From Acidobacteriota bacterium (GTDB taxonomy: Bacteria; Acidobacteriota; Blastocatellia; Pyrinomonadales; Pyrinomonadaceae), in contig JAOAPY010000049.1 in the NCBI GenBank assembly GCA_025463135.1, forward strand, positions 110,275-174,274: a DNA stretch of 64,000 bases. The letters are read 5' to 3'. Positions 24,992-34,960 of the stretch are shown one piece after another. A model generated the notes under the pieces. That model was given only the letters and a program-made list of their open reading frames with translations. It was not told where the DNA came from and did not search any database. The first letter of the stretch is position 1; each line of letters starts with the position of its first letter. A program made the translations under genes and the position numbers.

Positions 24992-26194
24992 TCACTTCAT
25001 CTCATCCAGCAGGCGGTTGACCGCGGTTTTTACTTTGGGGTCGGTGTTTCGAAAATTGATCTGGCTCAAGATGGCTTCCACAAATCGGCCGTACTTCTTA
25101 ATCGCTTTCAGGGCTGCTTCCCTGGTCGACGGTTCGTCTAACCTTACGATCTGACTCGTTACGTCTGCCTCCATCTCCGGCGTGATAAGTTCGGTCCGGC
25201 CAACCAGTACGCGCACCAGCGCGGCGGGTTCGGGCCTGATCGAAATGGGTATGATCGCATCAGTGTTCCGGCGCGGCACTACATAAAACAGCCGCAGCCC
25301 TTCCTCAAACCATGAATCGCGCCAGGTATTCAACATCGCTTCAGCCTCTTTATCATAGAGACCTTCAGCCATCAGCATGCTTTTCATTTCCCGATGCAGG
25401 TCCGCCGGATTACTGCCCAATACCGGACGCTCCCAGGTTGCTTCCGGGTTAGACAGGTCGAGCATGCGAAAACCTGTCTGACCGCCCCGGTTTTCAAAGA
25501 GGACCGCCTGGGCAAGTTTTTCTTCGGTTATATTTTTGACTATGACTTTATCGTCGACGAGTTTGAGCGAGAGCGGCAGATCAAAGTTTCCCACACCCCG
25601 ATAGAAGAGAAACTTTTCATGCTCAGTTTGTTTTTCTCCGCCAGCCTCGACTATGGCGGCGTCAGTATCGCGTGCTGGGTAATAGTGGTTTTCTCGCAGA
25701 TCGTGCGCCAACTCTACTCTAAGGCCGGGCATTATTTTCACTTCACCCCAGTCAATGCCATGCGAGGGGACGGACCGGGCCTGTGGATACCATTCCGTAA
25801 TCTTGCCGGTGGGAAAGTCAACTTTGACGTTGGCTGTCATTTCCTGCTGCGCATAAAAGTAAAGGACCGGAGTTTCCATGCGCACTCTGACGGGCAGGCC
25901 GCTCTTGGTCCGGTATTGGAGTCCCCTCCAGCTCTGACCTTTATCTATGCTGTAGATGAAAGAAGGTAGATCGCTTTCCACGCTAAGCGGCCGCCAGACA
26001 AGGGATTGGCCGTCGCGCGCGGTAACCGAAGTAAAGGTACCCCACTCGTGAACGACCAGGCCGGCACCCGCAGCTGAGGCACTTTTGCGCGCGCCTGAGG
26101 CAACAATGGAAGAGCAACTGGTTACAGCCAGCATTACCAGTGACAGCAGGGCCAGACTTATGGTGGCTAGGCGAGCAGCGATAGGATTGAACAT
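24992..26194 (-). CDS. Predicted lipoprotein with HEWGTFTS motif
   Basis: An exported protein of about 400 residues. The signal peptide ends in a lipobox (LAVTSC), so a lipid-anchored Cys is likely. The mature start has VVHEWGTFTSVTARDG, a motif found in uncharacterised secreted proteins of Acidobacteria and Planctomycetes. The middle is beta-rich with ETPVLYFYAQQE; the C-terminal third is helical (STREAALKAIKKYGRFVEAIL). ATG 26194 is preferred over 26215, with GGAGAA about 7 bases upstream. No enzyme signature; function unknown. Confidence 0.8.
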   Translation of the reverse strand: MFNPIAARLATISLALLSLVMLAVTSCSSIVASGARKSASAAGAGLVVHEWGTFTSVTARDGQSLVWRPLSVESDLPSFIYSIDKGQSWRGLQYRTKSGLPVRVRMETPVLYFYAQQEMTANVKVDFPTGKITEWYPQARSVPSHGIDWGEVKIMPGLRVELAHDLRENHYYPARDTDAAIVEAGGEKQTEHEKFLFYRGVGNFDLPLSLKLVDDKVIVKNITEEKLAQAVLFENRGGQTGFRMLDLSNPEATWERPVLGSNPADLHREMKSMLMAEGLYDKEAEAMLNTWRDSWFEEGLRLFYVVPRRNTDAIIPISIRPEPAALVRVLVGRTELITPEMEADVTSQIVRLDEPSTREAALKAIKKYGRFVEAILSQINFRNTDPKVKTAVNRLLDEMK

Positions 26195-26274
26195 CTGAAT
26201 TCTCCTCGATGTCACATCAATGTACTCAAAGGAACGATAGAACTGCAGAATCTTGCGCCGCTGATGATAGAAAA

Positions 26275-26366
26275 GTAGAGGCGGGACTTATGTGTCCGCC
26301 CGCGCGCGCGTCAGACCTCCAATCGTGAGGGAATGCAACAGGGCGGACACACAGGTCCGCCCCTAC
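26275..26366. repeat. REPIN-like inverted repeat, family A (second copy)
   Basis: A degenerate left arm (26275-26301, GTAGAGGCGGGACTTATGTG start) and a perfect right arm (26341-26366). The right arm overlaps the end of the histidine phosphatase gene and provides its TAG stop at 26363-26365. Confidence 0.8.
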
Positions 26367-27016
26367 AAGCTCAACAGATTCGCCGGCAGGTACGAACCGA
26401 TAATCCCGCTAAAGAAGAGTTCGCTCTGCTCTGTCAATCCAATCTTGAAGATCGCAGCATTTGGTACGCTGACGGCTTCCAGGAAGCAATGAAAGGCAGC
26501 CATAGTTTCGATCTTCATTTCCTCGAGTTCATGTAGCAGTAACCAAATCACGGCGCGAATAAATTGACCATGACTAATAATGACGGCAAATTTATCTTCA
26601 GGCTTTTTGATCTGGGCAACGGCAGCTTGGGCGCGCGAGATAAGAGCGGCAAATGATTCGGCGCCCGGGCCGTCACAGTAATTCGGGTCATTCCGAGACC
26701 AGTAAGCCGCGACTAAAGGCTTTCGTTCGGTAAGGGTTGTGTTGTGGCAGCGATCCGGCGACAGGTACGTGAACTCCTGGACCTGCCATTCTTCAGTCGG
26801 CACATCCGGATAACGATTAATCAAAGGCGCGGCAGTTTGTTTCGAGCGCAAAAACGGCGACACGACGATCAAGTCGGGACGCCGGTTGATTTGCTTAGCC
26901 ATAGCCCGCGCTTGCGCCTGACCCTTTTCAGTCAGGGGAATTACTTCAGGAGAATAGGTTGCCGCGCCTGTGTTGGCAGTACTCTCAGCGTGTCGGATCA
27001 ACCAGACTTCTTTCAT
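26363..27016 (-). CDS. Histidine phosphatase family protein (phosphoglycerate mutase-like)
   Basis: A phosphatase of about 217 residues using a phosphohistidine intermediate. RHG signature MKEVWLIRHAESTAN at the N-terminus with catalytic His9; VVSPFLRSKQTA gives the second Arg; the proton-donor Glu probably lies near EEWQVQEFTY; VIISHGQFIRAV carries the second His. ATG 27016 fits the family start; the longer frame begins with a TTG at 27034. The C-terminal residues and stop are formed where the gene runs into a family A REP element, so the original C-terminus may have been replaced. Substrate unknown. Confidence 0.88.
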   Translation of the reverse strand: MKEVWLIRHAESTANTGAATYSPEVIPLTEKGQAQARAMAKQINRRPDLIVVSPFLRSKQTAAPLINRYPDVPTEEWQVQEFTYLSPDRCHNTTLTERKPLVAAYWSRNDPNYCDGPGAESFAALISRAQAAVAQIKKPEDKFAVIISHGQFIRAVIWLLLHELEEMKIETMAAFHCFLEAVSVPNAAIFKIGLTEQSELFFSGIIGSYLPANLLSL

Positions 27017-27059
27017 GCCGAGAGTGTAACGCAAACTCTAAGTGGCGTGGAGAGCAGTC

Positions 27060-27290
27060 AGTTTGAGTCCATAAGCTTCAGCTTGTCATGGAGTCATGGA
27101 CTCTCTTAAATCTCAAAGTAGGGTAACCACAGATATTTCAACGTTGCGGACATATTTAGCCAAAATCCTGCATTCAACGCAGACGCAAGCTAACGGTAGT
27201 GGGTCAGTTTCGCGGCAAATGTCCGACAAACTTTCGTTTGTCGCGGCGTTACGACAAGCTAAAGCTCATCGGACATCAAACTGCACCACT
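27060..27290. repeat. Cluster of family B repeat units
   Basis: Contains GAGTCCATAAGCTTCAGCTTGTC (27065-27087), TGTCCGACAAACTTTCGTTTGTCGC (27220-27243) and a facing ACGACAAGCTAAAGCTCATCGGAC (27251-27274). All are variants of the family B palindrome. The 298-bp gap between the hydrolase stop and the phosphatase start holds nothing else. Confidence 0.7.
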
Positions 27291-27314
27291 ACCAAGCTAA
27301 CAGCTTGCTTTACA

Positions 27315-29255
27315 TCACGGCTTCGTTACCATTGGCAGCTCGATGAAGCTCGCCTGTCCAGGCACGGTGAATATACGCTGGGTGGCTTTGCGATAGTCAC
27401 TTGGTTTGGCCCAGAAGATATTGGGTACGAATGTCTGCGGGTTCCGATCGTAGAGCGGGAACCAGCTCGACTGTACCTGGACCATGATCCGGTGACCTGG
27501 CAGAAATACATGGTTTGCAGTCGGCAGCGCAAAGCGATAGAGCAGGGGAGTGTTGGCCGTGATCGGCTTGGCTGTCTCCAGACTCTCGCGATAGCGACCG
27601 CGAAAGATGTCAGCGGACACCATCAACTGATAACCACCCATGTTCGGTTGGGCTGCTACCTCATCGGGATAGAGGTCGATCACTTTCACCACCCAATCGG
27701 AATCGGTGCCGCTGGTCGAGGCCATCAGATTGGCGATCGGTTCGCCGCTGATCTTCACAGGGTCAGTCAACACATCGGAAACAAACGCCAGTACATCGGG
27801 GCGGCCGGAAGCTTCGCGTTGGTCATCAACCAGCCAGCGCGACCAACTGGCGCCGTCGATCGGCCGGGCACGATAGGGCACGGGCTTGGCGGGATCGGAA
27901 ATGTATTCTTCGAAGGCGGTTGCCGATGTTTTCGTCGCGGTGAAACTCAGTTTCAAACCGGGGTTCAAATACAGTGGCGTCGCTTTCACTGTGCAACCAT
28001 GCGCGCATCCGGCGGGCCATGACGCGAGGCGTTGCCATGTGTTCGTGCCCGTCTCGAACGCATTTACCGGTGAGATGTCAGCTTTGGGAGCGCCGTCCTT
28101 CAGGTACTGATCGAGAAAGGGCCGCAGAATTTCCTGGCGAAAGGTGAGCGCGGTATCGCTATTGAATTTGACTGCGCCCAACATGCTGCCGTCCCTGATT
28201 TCCTGACCGTGATGCCAGGGTCCCAGCACGAGAAAAACTTTATCGTTATCGGTGTCCCTGGGCTTTATCGCTCTATAGACGGCGATGTCTCCGTAGATAT
28301 CTTCCTGATCCCAGAGGCTGTGCACCAACATTACGGGAACCTTCAGGGGTTGGGCCCCAAGAATCTTGTCCATCGCCTGATCGCGCCAGAAGGCGTCATA
28401 GCCGGGGTGCTGCAAAAGCTTGCGCCAGAAGCCTACCTGCTCGAGTCCCCGTCGACGCCCGAGTTCGCCGGCCGATCCCGCTTCCATAAACATGTCATAG
28501 TCGTCAAAGTTGCTGGTCCACCACTTAACATCGTTTGCGCGCGTGGCCTCCTGATCGTAGATGTAACTCATGCCCTGCTGCCGGAATGCTCCGTTGTGGA
28601 ACCAGTCATCACCGCGCCAGCCGTCAACCATCGGATTCATTGGCACTGAAACTTTCAGCGCGGGATGAGGATTGACGAGCGCCATCAAAGGCAGAAAACC
28701 ATCGTAAGAAATCCCGAGTATGCCGACCTTGCCGTTCGATTCCTTTACGTTCTTAACCAGCCAGTCAATGGTGTCGTAGGTGTCGGTGGCGTGATCCACT
28801 GAGGTGGGATTCTGTGGTCCAACCAGAGGGCGGTTCATGACATAGTCGCCCTCTGAACCATACTTGCCGCGAATGTCCTGGACCACGCGGATGTAACCGC
28901 CTTCGACAATAACGTCGGTGGCGTTGTCATAGCCGGTCAGATTTGGGCCAAGGTGTGAACTCTGAGCGTGGCTGGTCAGCTCGGTCGCGTTATAAGGCGT
29001 GCGAGTGAGCAGGATAGGCGCGTTGCGGGCGCCTTTGGGAATGAGGATTACAGTATGGAGCTTTACTCCATCGCGCATAGGAATCATCACGTCACGTCTG
29101 GTGTGATCGAAGCCATAGTTAGTGGGCTCGGCATTGGCGGGAGTCTCGCTGGGCAGCTTTTTGGAGTTCTGGGCGGACGCCTGCGGAGCGGCTAGTCCCA
29201 CGGGCAGCAGTAATAGAAGCAGCAAAGTCAACGTGCGATCGGATTTAATTGTCAT
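27315..29255 (-). CDS. CocE/NonD family hydrolase (glutaryl-7-ACA acylase / alpha-amino acid ester hydrolase-like), secreted
   Basis: A 646-residue serine hydrolase with a signal peptide (1-28, LLLLLLLPVGLAAPQASAQ). The alpha/beta hydrolase has nucleophile Ser183 (VGILGISYDGFLPLM), an oxyanion Tyr/Asp segment in ILLTRTPYNATE, acid Asp in MLVHSLWDQEDIYGD and His in LGPWHHGQEIRDG. A C-terminal X-Pro dipeptidyl-peptidase-type jelly roll follows from about 430 to the end. Members hydrolyse amide or ester bonds of beta-lactams, amino-acid esters or X-Pro peptides. GAGGAC about 7 bases before the ATG supports the start. Confidence 0.9.
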   Translation of the reverse strand: MTIKSDRTLTLLLLLLLPVGLAAPQASAQNSKKLPSETPANAEPTNYGFDHTRRDVMIPMRDGVKLHTVILIPKGARNAPILLTRTPYNATELTSHAQSSHLGPNLTGYDNATDVIVEGGYIRVVQDIRGKYGSEGDYVMNRPLVGPQNPTSVDHATDTYDTIDWLVKNVKESNGKVGILGISYDGFLPLMALVNPHPALKVSVPMNPMVDGWRGDDWFHNGAFRQQGMSYIYDQEATRANDVKWWTSNFDDYDMFMEAGSAGELGRRRGLEQVGFWRKLLQHPGYDAFWRDQAMDKILGAQPLKVPVMLVHSLWDQEDIYGDIAVYRAIKPRDTDNDKVFLVLGPWHHGQEIRDGSMLGAVKFNSDTALTFRQEILRPFLDQYLKDGAPKADISPVNAFETGTNTWQRLASWPAGCAHGCTVKATPLYLNPGLKLSFTATKTSATAFEEYISDPAKPVPYRARPIDGASWSRWLVDDQREASGRPDVLAFVSDVLTDPVKISGEPIANLMASTSGTDSDWVVKVIDLYPDEVAAQPNMGGYQLMVSADIFRGRYRESLETAKPITANTPLLYRFALPTANHVFLPGHRIMVQVQSSWFPLYDRNPQTFVPNIFWAKPSDYRKATQRIFTVPGQASFIELPMVTKP

Positions 29256-29280
29256 TCACTTGTCCTCGTTTGAGAGTGTG

Positions 29281-30051
29281 CTATCGTCCGAAATCCAGCT
29301 GTTCGATAATTCCGAATTCCTCGCGCAAGAGATTGGCGAACTCTTCCTCATTCGCTAGTACTCGTTCTTGTCGCCCACCGCTTCGCGTGGTTGTAATCAA
29401 CTTCATCTGGCTCAGCGTTATGCGTCCGGATGGCGTTGCTCGCGTACAGATGCGTCCCTGGGTGAAATGCGACTCGGGCGAAGTCTCCTGATAGCGGCAC
29501 CTGTCAACGAAATCGTTATACACGTGTGGTTGCAGACTAAAACGATATTGGTCGGTCCACTCACCGTCAATGTCGCGCTGCCTAAGAATTAGCTGAGCAT
29601 CGTCCGAAACGACTTGATAACGACGTTCGCCCTGGATCTGATCTCCGCGGTAGTCAAGCAGCAGGGGCTCGCGGAAGGAGTCACCGAAACCAACATCTAC
29701 AAGCCAGCGTTCGGCAAGCGTCACAACCAGAGTCATGTGATCGAACTCAGGTCCAAATCCTCCGCCCGCGTGCGCTACACCCGCCGAAAGGGTGGTTACC
29801 TGAAAACCCAGGGCCCGCAGGAATGCCGCAAAAAGACCATTGAGTTCATAGCAAAAACCACCGCGGCGCCGCTTAACAATCTTGTCGAAGAGCGCTTCAT
29901 CATTGAGAGAGATCGGTTGTCCCGAGTGAATGCTGAGATTCTCAAAAGGGACCGTCAGCAGTTGCGCCGCTTGTAGTGCCCGGAGAGTTTCGGCAGTGGG
30001 ACAGAGCGAGCCATTATACTTAATGCGTTCCTGATAGGCGTTAATGTCCAT
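29281..30051 (-). CDS. Arylamine N-acetyltransferase
   Basis: NAT-family enzyme of 256 residues that transfers acetyl from acetyl-CoA to arylamines or hydrazines. The triad is Cys67 (RRGGFCYELNG), His in FDHMTLVV and Asp in LVDVGFGDSF. The N-terminal VPFENLSIHSG is typical. The start at 30051 gives MDINAYQERIKY, the normal family N-terminus; the longer frame to 30177 is translation of a repeat. No good ribosome site is seen next to this ATG. Length is slightly short of the usual 270-280. It lies about 105 bp downstream of the SEC-C gene on the same strand. Confidence 0.92.
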   Translation of the reverse strand: MDINAYQERIKYNGSLCPTAETLRALQAAQLLTVPFENLSIHSGQPISLNDEALFDKIVKRRRGGFCYELNGLFAAFLRALGFQVTTLSAGVAHAGGGFGPEFDHMTLVVTLAERWLVDVGFGDSFREPLLLDYRGDQIQGERRYQVVSDDAQLILRQRDIDGEWTDQYRFSLQPHVYNDFVDRCRYQETSPESHFTQGRICTRATPSGRITLSQMKLITTTRSGGRQERVLANEEEFANLLREEFGIIEQLDFGR

Positions 30052-30061
30052 ACGTCTGCTT

Positions 30062-30141
30062 GTACGACAGGCTGCCAGACTGTCGAGGCCTGGATGGCCC
30101 TCTACCTGCGCGGAGTCTGCAGGCTGGCAGCCTTTGCAGTA
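30062..30141. repeat. REPIN-like inverted repeat, family G (AGGCTGCCAG)
   Basis: GTACGACAGGCTGCCAGAC (30062-30080) faces AGGCTGGCAGCCTTTGCAGTAC (30120-30141). A related fragment occurs at 5484-5505. It lies between the SEC-C gene and the N-acetyltransferase gene. Confidence 0.65.
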
Positions 30142-30155
30142 CAAAAACGTCCCCG

Positions 30156-30656
30156 CTAACCCTGGACACCACAACACTTCTTGTACTTCTTACCCGACCC
30201 ACATGGGCATGGGTCGTTCCGTCCGGGGCGCGGCGCTTCGTATCTTACCGTGGGGTTCTTCAATTCATCACCGGTAACAAATCTCCACTTCCCATCCTCG
30301 CGTTCGAAGAGGCTTTTCTCACGGTGGTTCAGATCCTTTCCGTGCTGTGTAAATTGAGCGGCAAACGACACGTAAGCCTGGTTGTCGCCGACTTCCCTGG
30401 TCTCGAGAATCTGGAGTCCGCGCCACACAGAGGTTTGTGACCATTCGGTGGTGTCCTGGACATTCACTTCCCGGCGGGTGCGGGAGTGCGTTGACGAGAC
30501 AATGAACTCGATTGCACCGGTGGCAAAGGCCGAATAGCGGGCGCGCATCAATTCGTCCGCGGTTGCGCTTTCGCGCTCGCCATTGATGACGGGCTCGCAA
30601 CAGTCCGCGAAGGTGGCGCCAGAGCCGCAGGGACAAGGTTGATTGTTGTCAGACAT
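30156..30656 (-). CDS. YchJ-like protein with two SEC-C zinc motifs
   Basis: About 166 residues (ATG 30656, with AAGGA 9 bases upstream). A CPCGSG..DCC zinc-binding motif stands at both ends: [15 protein letters not shown] at the N-terminus and [15 protein letters not shown] at the C-terminus. Between them is a YchJ-type NTF2-like middle domain ([31 protein letters not shown] region). SEC-C tails bind ribosomes or SecB in SecA; in YchJ-like proteins the role is unknown. Possibly co-transcribed with the downstream N-acetyltransferase. Confidence 0.9.
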   Translation of the reverse strand: MSDNNQPCPCGSGATFADCCEPVINGERESATADELMRARYSAFATGAIEFIVSSTHSRTRREVNVQDTTEWSQTSVWRGLQILETREVGDNQAYVSFAAQFTQHGKDLNHREKSLFEREDGKWRFVTGDELKNPTVRYEAPRPGRNDPCPCGSGKKYKKCCGVQG

Positions 30657-30748
30657 GTTTAGGTTCCTTAGGTCCAAAGAGATCTCTTGCGGGAGGCAAA
30701 GGCCCGCCGGAAGCGTGCGGTCCCAGGGGGCTGTCCCAGTGTCGCCGA

Positions 30749-32620
30749 TTAGACATCAACCGGCAGTCCTTCCATGCGCATAATCAACAAAGCGTTTGTA
30801 GTCGGACACGGGCCCGGCCGCAGCTTGTAGTCAAAGACCATCTTGCCCTCATGCACATCATCGCGAAAGTGAAAGTTCGCGATGCCCTGAATCTCATCGG
30901 CTAATTTGACTAGTTCAAGATCGTGTGTGGCAACAATTCCGACTGTACTGCGACCGGCTAAAGTTTGTATGTAGGCGCGACTGCCAATAAGACGTTCGCG
31001 GCTATTCGTTCCGCGAAAAATTTCATCGATCAGGAACAACACTGGTAAATCGCCGGCGATCTCAGTGGCGGAAAGCAGCGCCTTTAAGCGCTTCACTTCC
31101 GCATAAAAATAAGAGAGCCCGTCCTGCACCGAATCACTCACTTTTATACAGGTGAAGACCCGAAACAAAGAAATGCGCATTCGCTCAGCATTGGCGGGCG
31201 CGCCCGCATAACTCAGACAAAGGTTGACCCCGACGGTCCTGAGGAAAGTGCTTTTGCCGGCCATGTTCGACCCGGTGAGCACGGCGATCCTGTGCCGCTC
31301 ATCTGACTCAAAGTCATTGCATACTTTCGCGTCGGGCTGCAAGAGCGGATGTCCCAGGGCGGAAGCCTCAAAGACGATAGGCTCCGTCGTGATTTCCGGA
31401 AACACATAACCCGGATTCAGGTACGCAAAATTCGCCAGTGAATTCAGGGCCTCGAGTTCGTGCCAGGCATCCAGCCAACGTGGTAACAGGTGCGCGACCT
31501 CTTTCTTTAACAGCACCAGACGATGACTGAAATAGAAGTCCCAGGGAATGAAAGCGTGGACCAAAAGCCACAGCAACGCATTGGTCCGCAGACCCAGAGC
31601 CGAGGCCAGCCGGCCCAGTCTTTTCAGCTCGGCTGAGGGCCGCTGTTGCTTATCTGTGAACGGTTCACAGATTTCCGCGAGACCGGGGCTGTTCGCATAC
31701 CTGCGCTTTTCCAGATATTGAAAGACGCTACGGAACCTGCGCAAAGCCTTTTCCAGCTCCTGTAGCTCGTCCCAGGCAGTAGCGATCCGGCCATATTTGC
31801 TGATCATCACGCCGAGGTAAATGAAGAAAACAATTGGCCACACTGCGGGTACCAGCTCAAAGAGGTTGAGGACGAGCAGAGTAATATTCAGCACCGCCAA
31901 CAATGCCAGCGCCCGCACGGTCGAGAGTAATGAGTCACGGGGCACAGTATGTTGGATCCAGTCGACTAAAATGTTCGACTCCCATTGATCTGATTGACCT
32001 GCCGACTGACCTTTTTTTCGCCGGGCATCCTGGCCGGCGATTGCCGAAAAAAGCTGTAGCTTGTCCCGAAAAAGAGAATGCCCGGTAAGTTCCTTAACCA
32101 GTGCTTGCCTATTTTTGATAGCCAAAGCATCGGGTGTCGTATTCAGCAGCCACGATCTTAAACGCTCGCTGCCTTCTCGGGTAACCGCGCTATCCAGGAG
32201 GCGGTGCAGCGACCTTTCTCCAGTCACGTCAAGATCGATTTCAAAGGGATGGCCGGCTGTGGCTGCCGCTTCAGCTGAGCGAGGCATCTGGTCCCAATCC
32301 AGACGGATTCGCGCCATCTGAATCTGCTTGATGCCCATCATCAAAGAGTTGTTGGCAATGCTTTCCCGGACTCTGCGGTGATACATAGCTGTGACCGTGA
32401 ATGCAACCAGGAACAAGGCAGCCAAGGCCCACCCGACCGTCGCGCCGGAGTAGCGGCAAGAGATAAGACTCAAGAATGCGCCGCCGACGAAGATAACCCG
32501 GCGGATGCTCCAATACTTTCTGCTAATCAACTCAAGTTGTGTCGCGCGGCGCTTCAGCCTGGCTACCATACTCTCGAGGCGTTGTAAGCGGAGGGCACTG
32601 TGTAGTGTTGGTTTCATTCG
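30749..32620 (-). CDS. MutS-family ATPase with N-terminal membrane segments
   Basis: About 623 residues from ATG 32620; the longer frame to 32785 is translation of a family A repeat. Two hydrophobic helices lie at about 42-85 ([36 protein letters not shown]). The MutS core follows, with a lever region and, near 449-457, Walker [10 protein letters not shown]. The Walker B/signature region is [20 protein letters not shown], then [10 protein letters not shown]. The mismatch-reading domain I and the connector domain of MutS are absent, and no Smr domain is present as in MutS2. Related membrane-associated MutS paralogues occur in Bacteroidetes and Acidobacteria; their role is unknown. Mismatch repair itself is unlikely. 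Confidence 0.85.
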   Translation of the reverse strand, partial: RMKPTLHSALRLQRLESMVARLKRRATQLELISRKYWSIRRVIFVGGAFLSLISCRYSGATVGWALAALFLVAFTVTAMYHRRVRESIANNSLMMGIKQIQMARIRLDWDQMPRSAEAAATAGHPFEIDLDVTGERSLHRLLDSAVTREGSERLRSWLLNTTPDALAIKNRQALVKELTGHSLFRDKLQLFSAIAGQDARRKKGQSAGQSDQWESNILVDWIQHTVPRDSLLSTVRALALLAVLNITLLVLNLFELVPAVWPIVFFIYLGVMISKYGRIATAWDELQELEKALRRFRSVFQYLEKRRYANSPGLAEICEPFTDKQQRPSAELKRLGRLASALGLRTNALLWLLVHAFIPWDFYFSHRLVLLKKEVAHLLPRWLDAWHELEALNSLANFAYLNPGYVFPEITTEPIVFEASALGHPLLQPDAKVCNDFESDERHRIAVLTGSNMAGKSTFLRTVGVNLCLSYAGAPANAERMRISLFRVFTCIKVSDSVQDGLSYFYAEVKRLKALLSATEIAGDLPVLFLIDEIFRGTNSRERLIGSRAYIQTLAGRSTVGIVATHDLELVKLADEIQGIANFHFRDDVHEGKMVFDYKLRPGPCPTTNALLIMRMEGLPVDV

Positions 32621-32699
32621 CTCTTGTTTGCCGATCTGCCTTTGCCGATGTTTTAGCTTAAGGCCTGAACAGTACAATCCAAAACGCGCCCGTAAAACA

Positions 32700-32800
32700 G
32701 TAGGGGCGGACCTGTGTGTCCGCCCCCGTACCGCAGAAAAACCCTTCCCTGAATCTATCCGCGTGCATACGACTGGGGCGGACACACAGGTCCGCCCTAC
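32700..32800. repeat. REPIN-like inverted repeat, family A (third copy)
   Basis: Arms at 32700-32725 and 32774-32800, inverted copies of the GGGGCGGAC...GTCCGCCC unit, between the gamma-glutamyltransferase end and the MutS-like start. Confidence 0.85.
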
Positions 32801-32836
32801 TTGATGACGCCGCGTACGGACGACTCCAAAATATGG

Positions 32837-34730
32837 CTACCAGGCGACGGCATATCGGCCACGCCGTGGGTCCGCGCCCGCCGACGAGACACCGGTTTGC
32901 GAGTTATAGACGATGACAGTTGGCGAAGAGAGCGTACCCCAGGCGGATTGCACCTTAACTTTGTGTCCCCGTCGCTCCAGCTCGGTTTTTGTCTGGTCAG
33001 GTATGCGCGCCTCAATGTTTAAGAGCCCGGGCAGAAACTCATGATCATCGAACGAGCTGACATAGTGTTGCGTATCAAAGCGTGGAGCCTCGACCGCTTC
33101 CTGCGGGTTCATGCCGAACTCGATGATGTTGAGCAGTACTTGCAGCAGTGCCTGATCCTGGTTATCGCCGCCAGGCGTGCTTAGAACCATAAACGGCTGA
33201 CCGTTATGTAAGACTATGGTGGGAGTAAGTGTGATGCGGGGCCGTTTACCGGGAGCCACGACGTTCGGGCTGTTGGCATCGGTTACCGCGGACTGTAGGC
33301 GCTGGCCCATCAGCACGCCAGTGTCTCCTGCAACTACAGCGGGCAACCAGGCGCCACTTGGCGTGGCACTGAAAAGATTGCCGTCTTTGTCGATTACGTT
33401 GACGCAGGTCGTGTCGTTAGCGCGTTCGATGGCGGGAACTGTCGAGGCCCGGCTGATTCGCTGGCCGGCGCCGGCGAGCAGGGCTTTTCATATTCAGGGG
33501 ATCACCTGGTTGTTGCGCAAGCGAAGCGTGGTCCTTTTCGATCAGCCCCCGACGCATGGCTGCATACTCTTTTGAAAGTAATTCGCGCTCAGGAATCTTC
33601 ACAAAATTCGGATCACCGTAATAGCGATCGCGATCGGCGAAACCGAGCTTAAGCGCTTCGGTAACCGTGTGCACATAAGCGCCGGAGTTGTGACCCATCG
33701 ATTTCAGATCATAGCCTTCTAGTATGTTCAACTCTTCGACCAGGGCCGGACCCTGCGTCCAAAAGCCTGCCTTGTAGACTTCGTAACCGCGATAGTCGGT
33801 CTTTACCGGAGTCCCCACTCCGGCGTGAAACTTTGCCAGGTCATCCGCGGCCAGTAAGCCACCATGTGTTTGCATGTAGTCGCCGATTCGTTTGGCGATC
33901 GGTCCCTGATAGAAATAATCTCGCGCGGCTTTCAGTCCTGCCTGGCGACCTCGAGTTGCCCCGTCTTTTTCGGCCGCGATGATTTCGCGCAGAGTGCGCG
34001 CCAGATCTGCCTGCACAAAGATGTCACCTACGTTCGGGACCGCTCCGCCCGGCAGGAACACCCGCTTTGCATCAGGCCATTGGGAAATGATCGAGGCGCG
34101 AGTCGAGATGTACTGCACTCGGAGTTCATCGATCGGAAAGCCATCGGCAAGTTCGATGGCAGGTTGCATAACTTCTGCAAGTGATTTGGTGCCAAATTGG
34201 TCGAGCGCAGTCACGCACGCGTCGAGCACCGCCGGCACCGTTGCCGGAAGAGGTCCGGTTGAAGGAATCAATCCGGATTTGGCTCCCGCCATGGTTGCCA
34301 TGTCTTTAGCGCTTGATCCGTTTCCCCGTTGTGCCTGATTGGAATCCGGCGCTGTCGCGGCGTTTTCGGCGTTCCGCGCTCGGTTGATAAAGAACTCGCG
34401 CGTGGCTTTCAGAGGCGCCTGCCCCATGCCTTCGACAACCGATACGTCCCTGCCTTTAAGTTTGATCAGGATGGGAACCTCGCCGCCAAAAGAGAAATGC
34501 GAGAACTCTATTACCGAGGCGGCGAGAATCGTCGCCACGCCCGCGTCCACGGCATTGCCGCCCTGTTGCAGGATTCGCAAACCCGCTTCAACTGACAGAG
34601 GTTGGCCCCCGGCGACTACGCCGCGCTTGCCGCGCACGACGGGACGAAACGTATCAGCCAGAGAGGTCGGCAGTGGCAGCGCTGCGAAAGTCAGCACAAA
34701 AACAGCGCCGATTGAAATTAGAGAGCGCAT
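32837..34730 (-). pseudogene. Gamma-glutamyltransferase, interrupted by a +1 frameshift
   Basis: Two frames read together as one secreted gamma-glutamyltransferase, which would cleave glutathione-type gamma-glutamyl bonds after autoprocessing. The first (from about 34730, signal peptide SLISIGAVFVLTFAALPLP) carries the large subunit, with GGNAVDAGVA and GTPVKTDYRGYEVY. It ends soon after PGDPLNMKSPA. The second carries the small subunit end (LSTPGGDNQDQALLQVLLNI). Removing one T from the TTTT run at 33485-33488 joins them into one frame of about 630 residues. The join restores ERANDTTCVNVIDKDGN with the catalytic N-terminal Thr (codon 33410-33412). It is either a recent inactivating mutation or a sequencing error in a homopolymer; the rest is intact, which favours a young lesion or an error. 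Confidence 0.85.
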
Positions 34731-34904
34731 AACGAATAGTCCCCCGCAAAGATAGATTGCCATCGAAGGAAAGCGATGCATTCTTATGCTGATTCAAGTT
34801 GTGAGTCAACAGCCCTTGAGCGGAAAGAGATCCAGGTAGGAAGCAAGGCTGCCGGATTGAATGCTATTCAACGATCGCAAACTAACAGTTTGCGTTACCT
34901 TCAG

Positions 34905-34960
34905 AAAAGGCGGCAGAAAAAGAAAAAGGGCGCCGACCTCCCCCGTGGTCAACGCCCTTT
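34905..34960 (-). terminator. Rho-independent terminator on the - strand without an upstream gene
   Basis: Stem AAAGGGCG (34925-34932) with CGCCCTTT (34953-34960), extended inside by GACC/GGTC. On the - strand it is followed by TTTTTCTTTTTC. No - strand ORF precedes it, as the next genes to the right are on the + strand. It may end a small RNA or antisense transcript, or be a relic. Confidence 0.6.
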
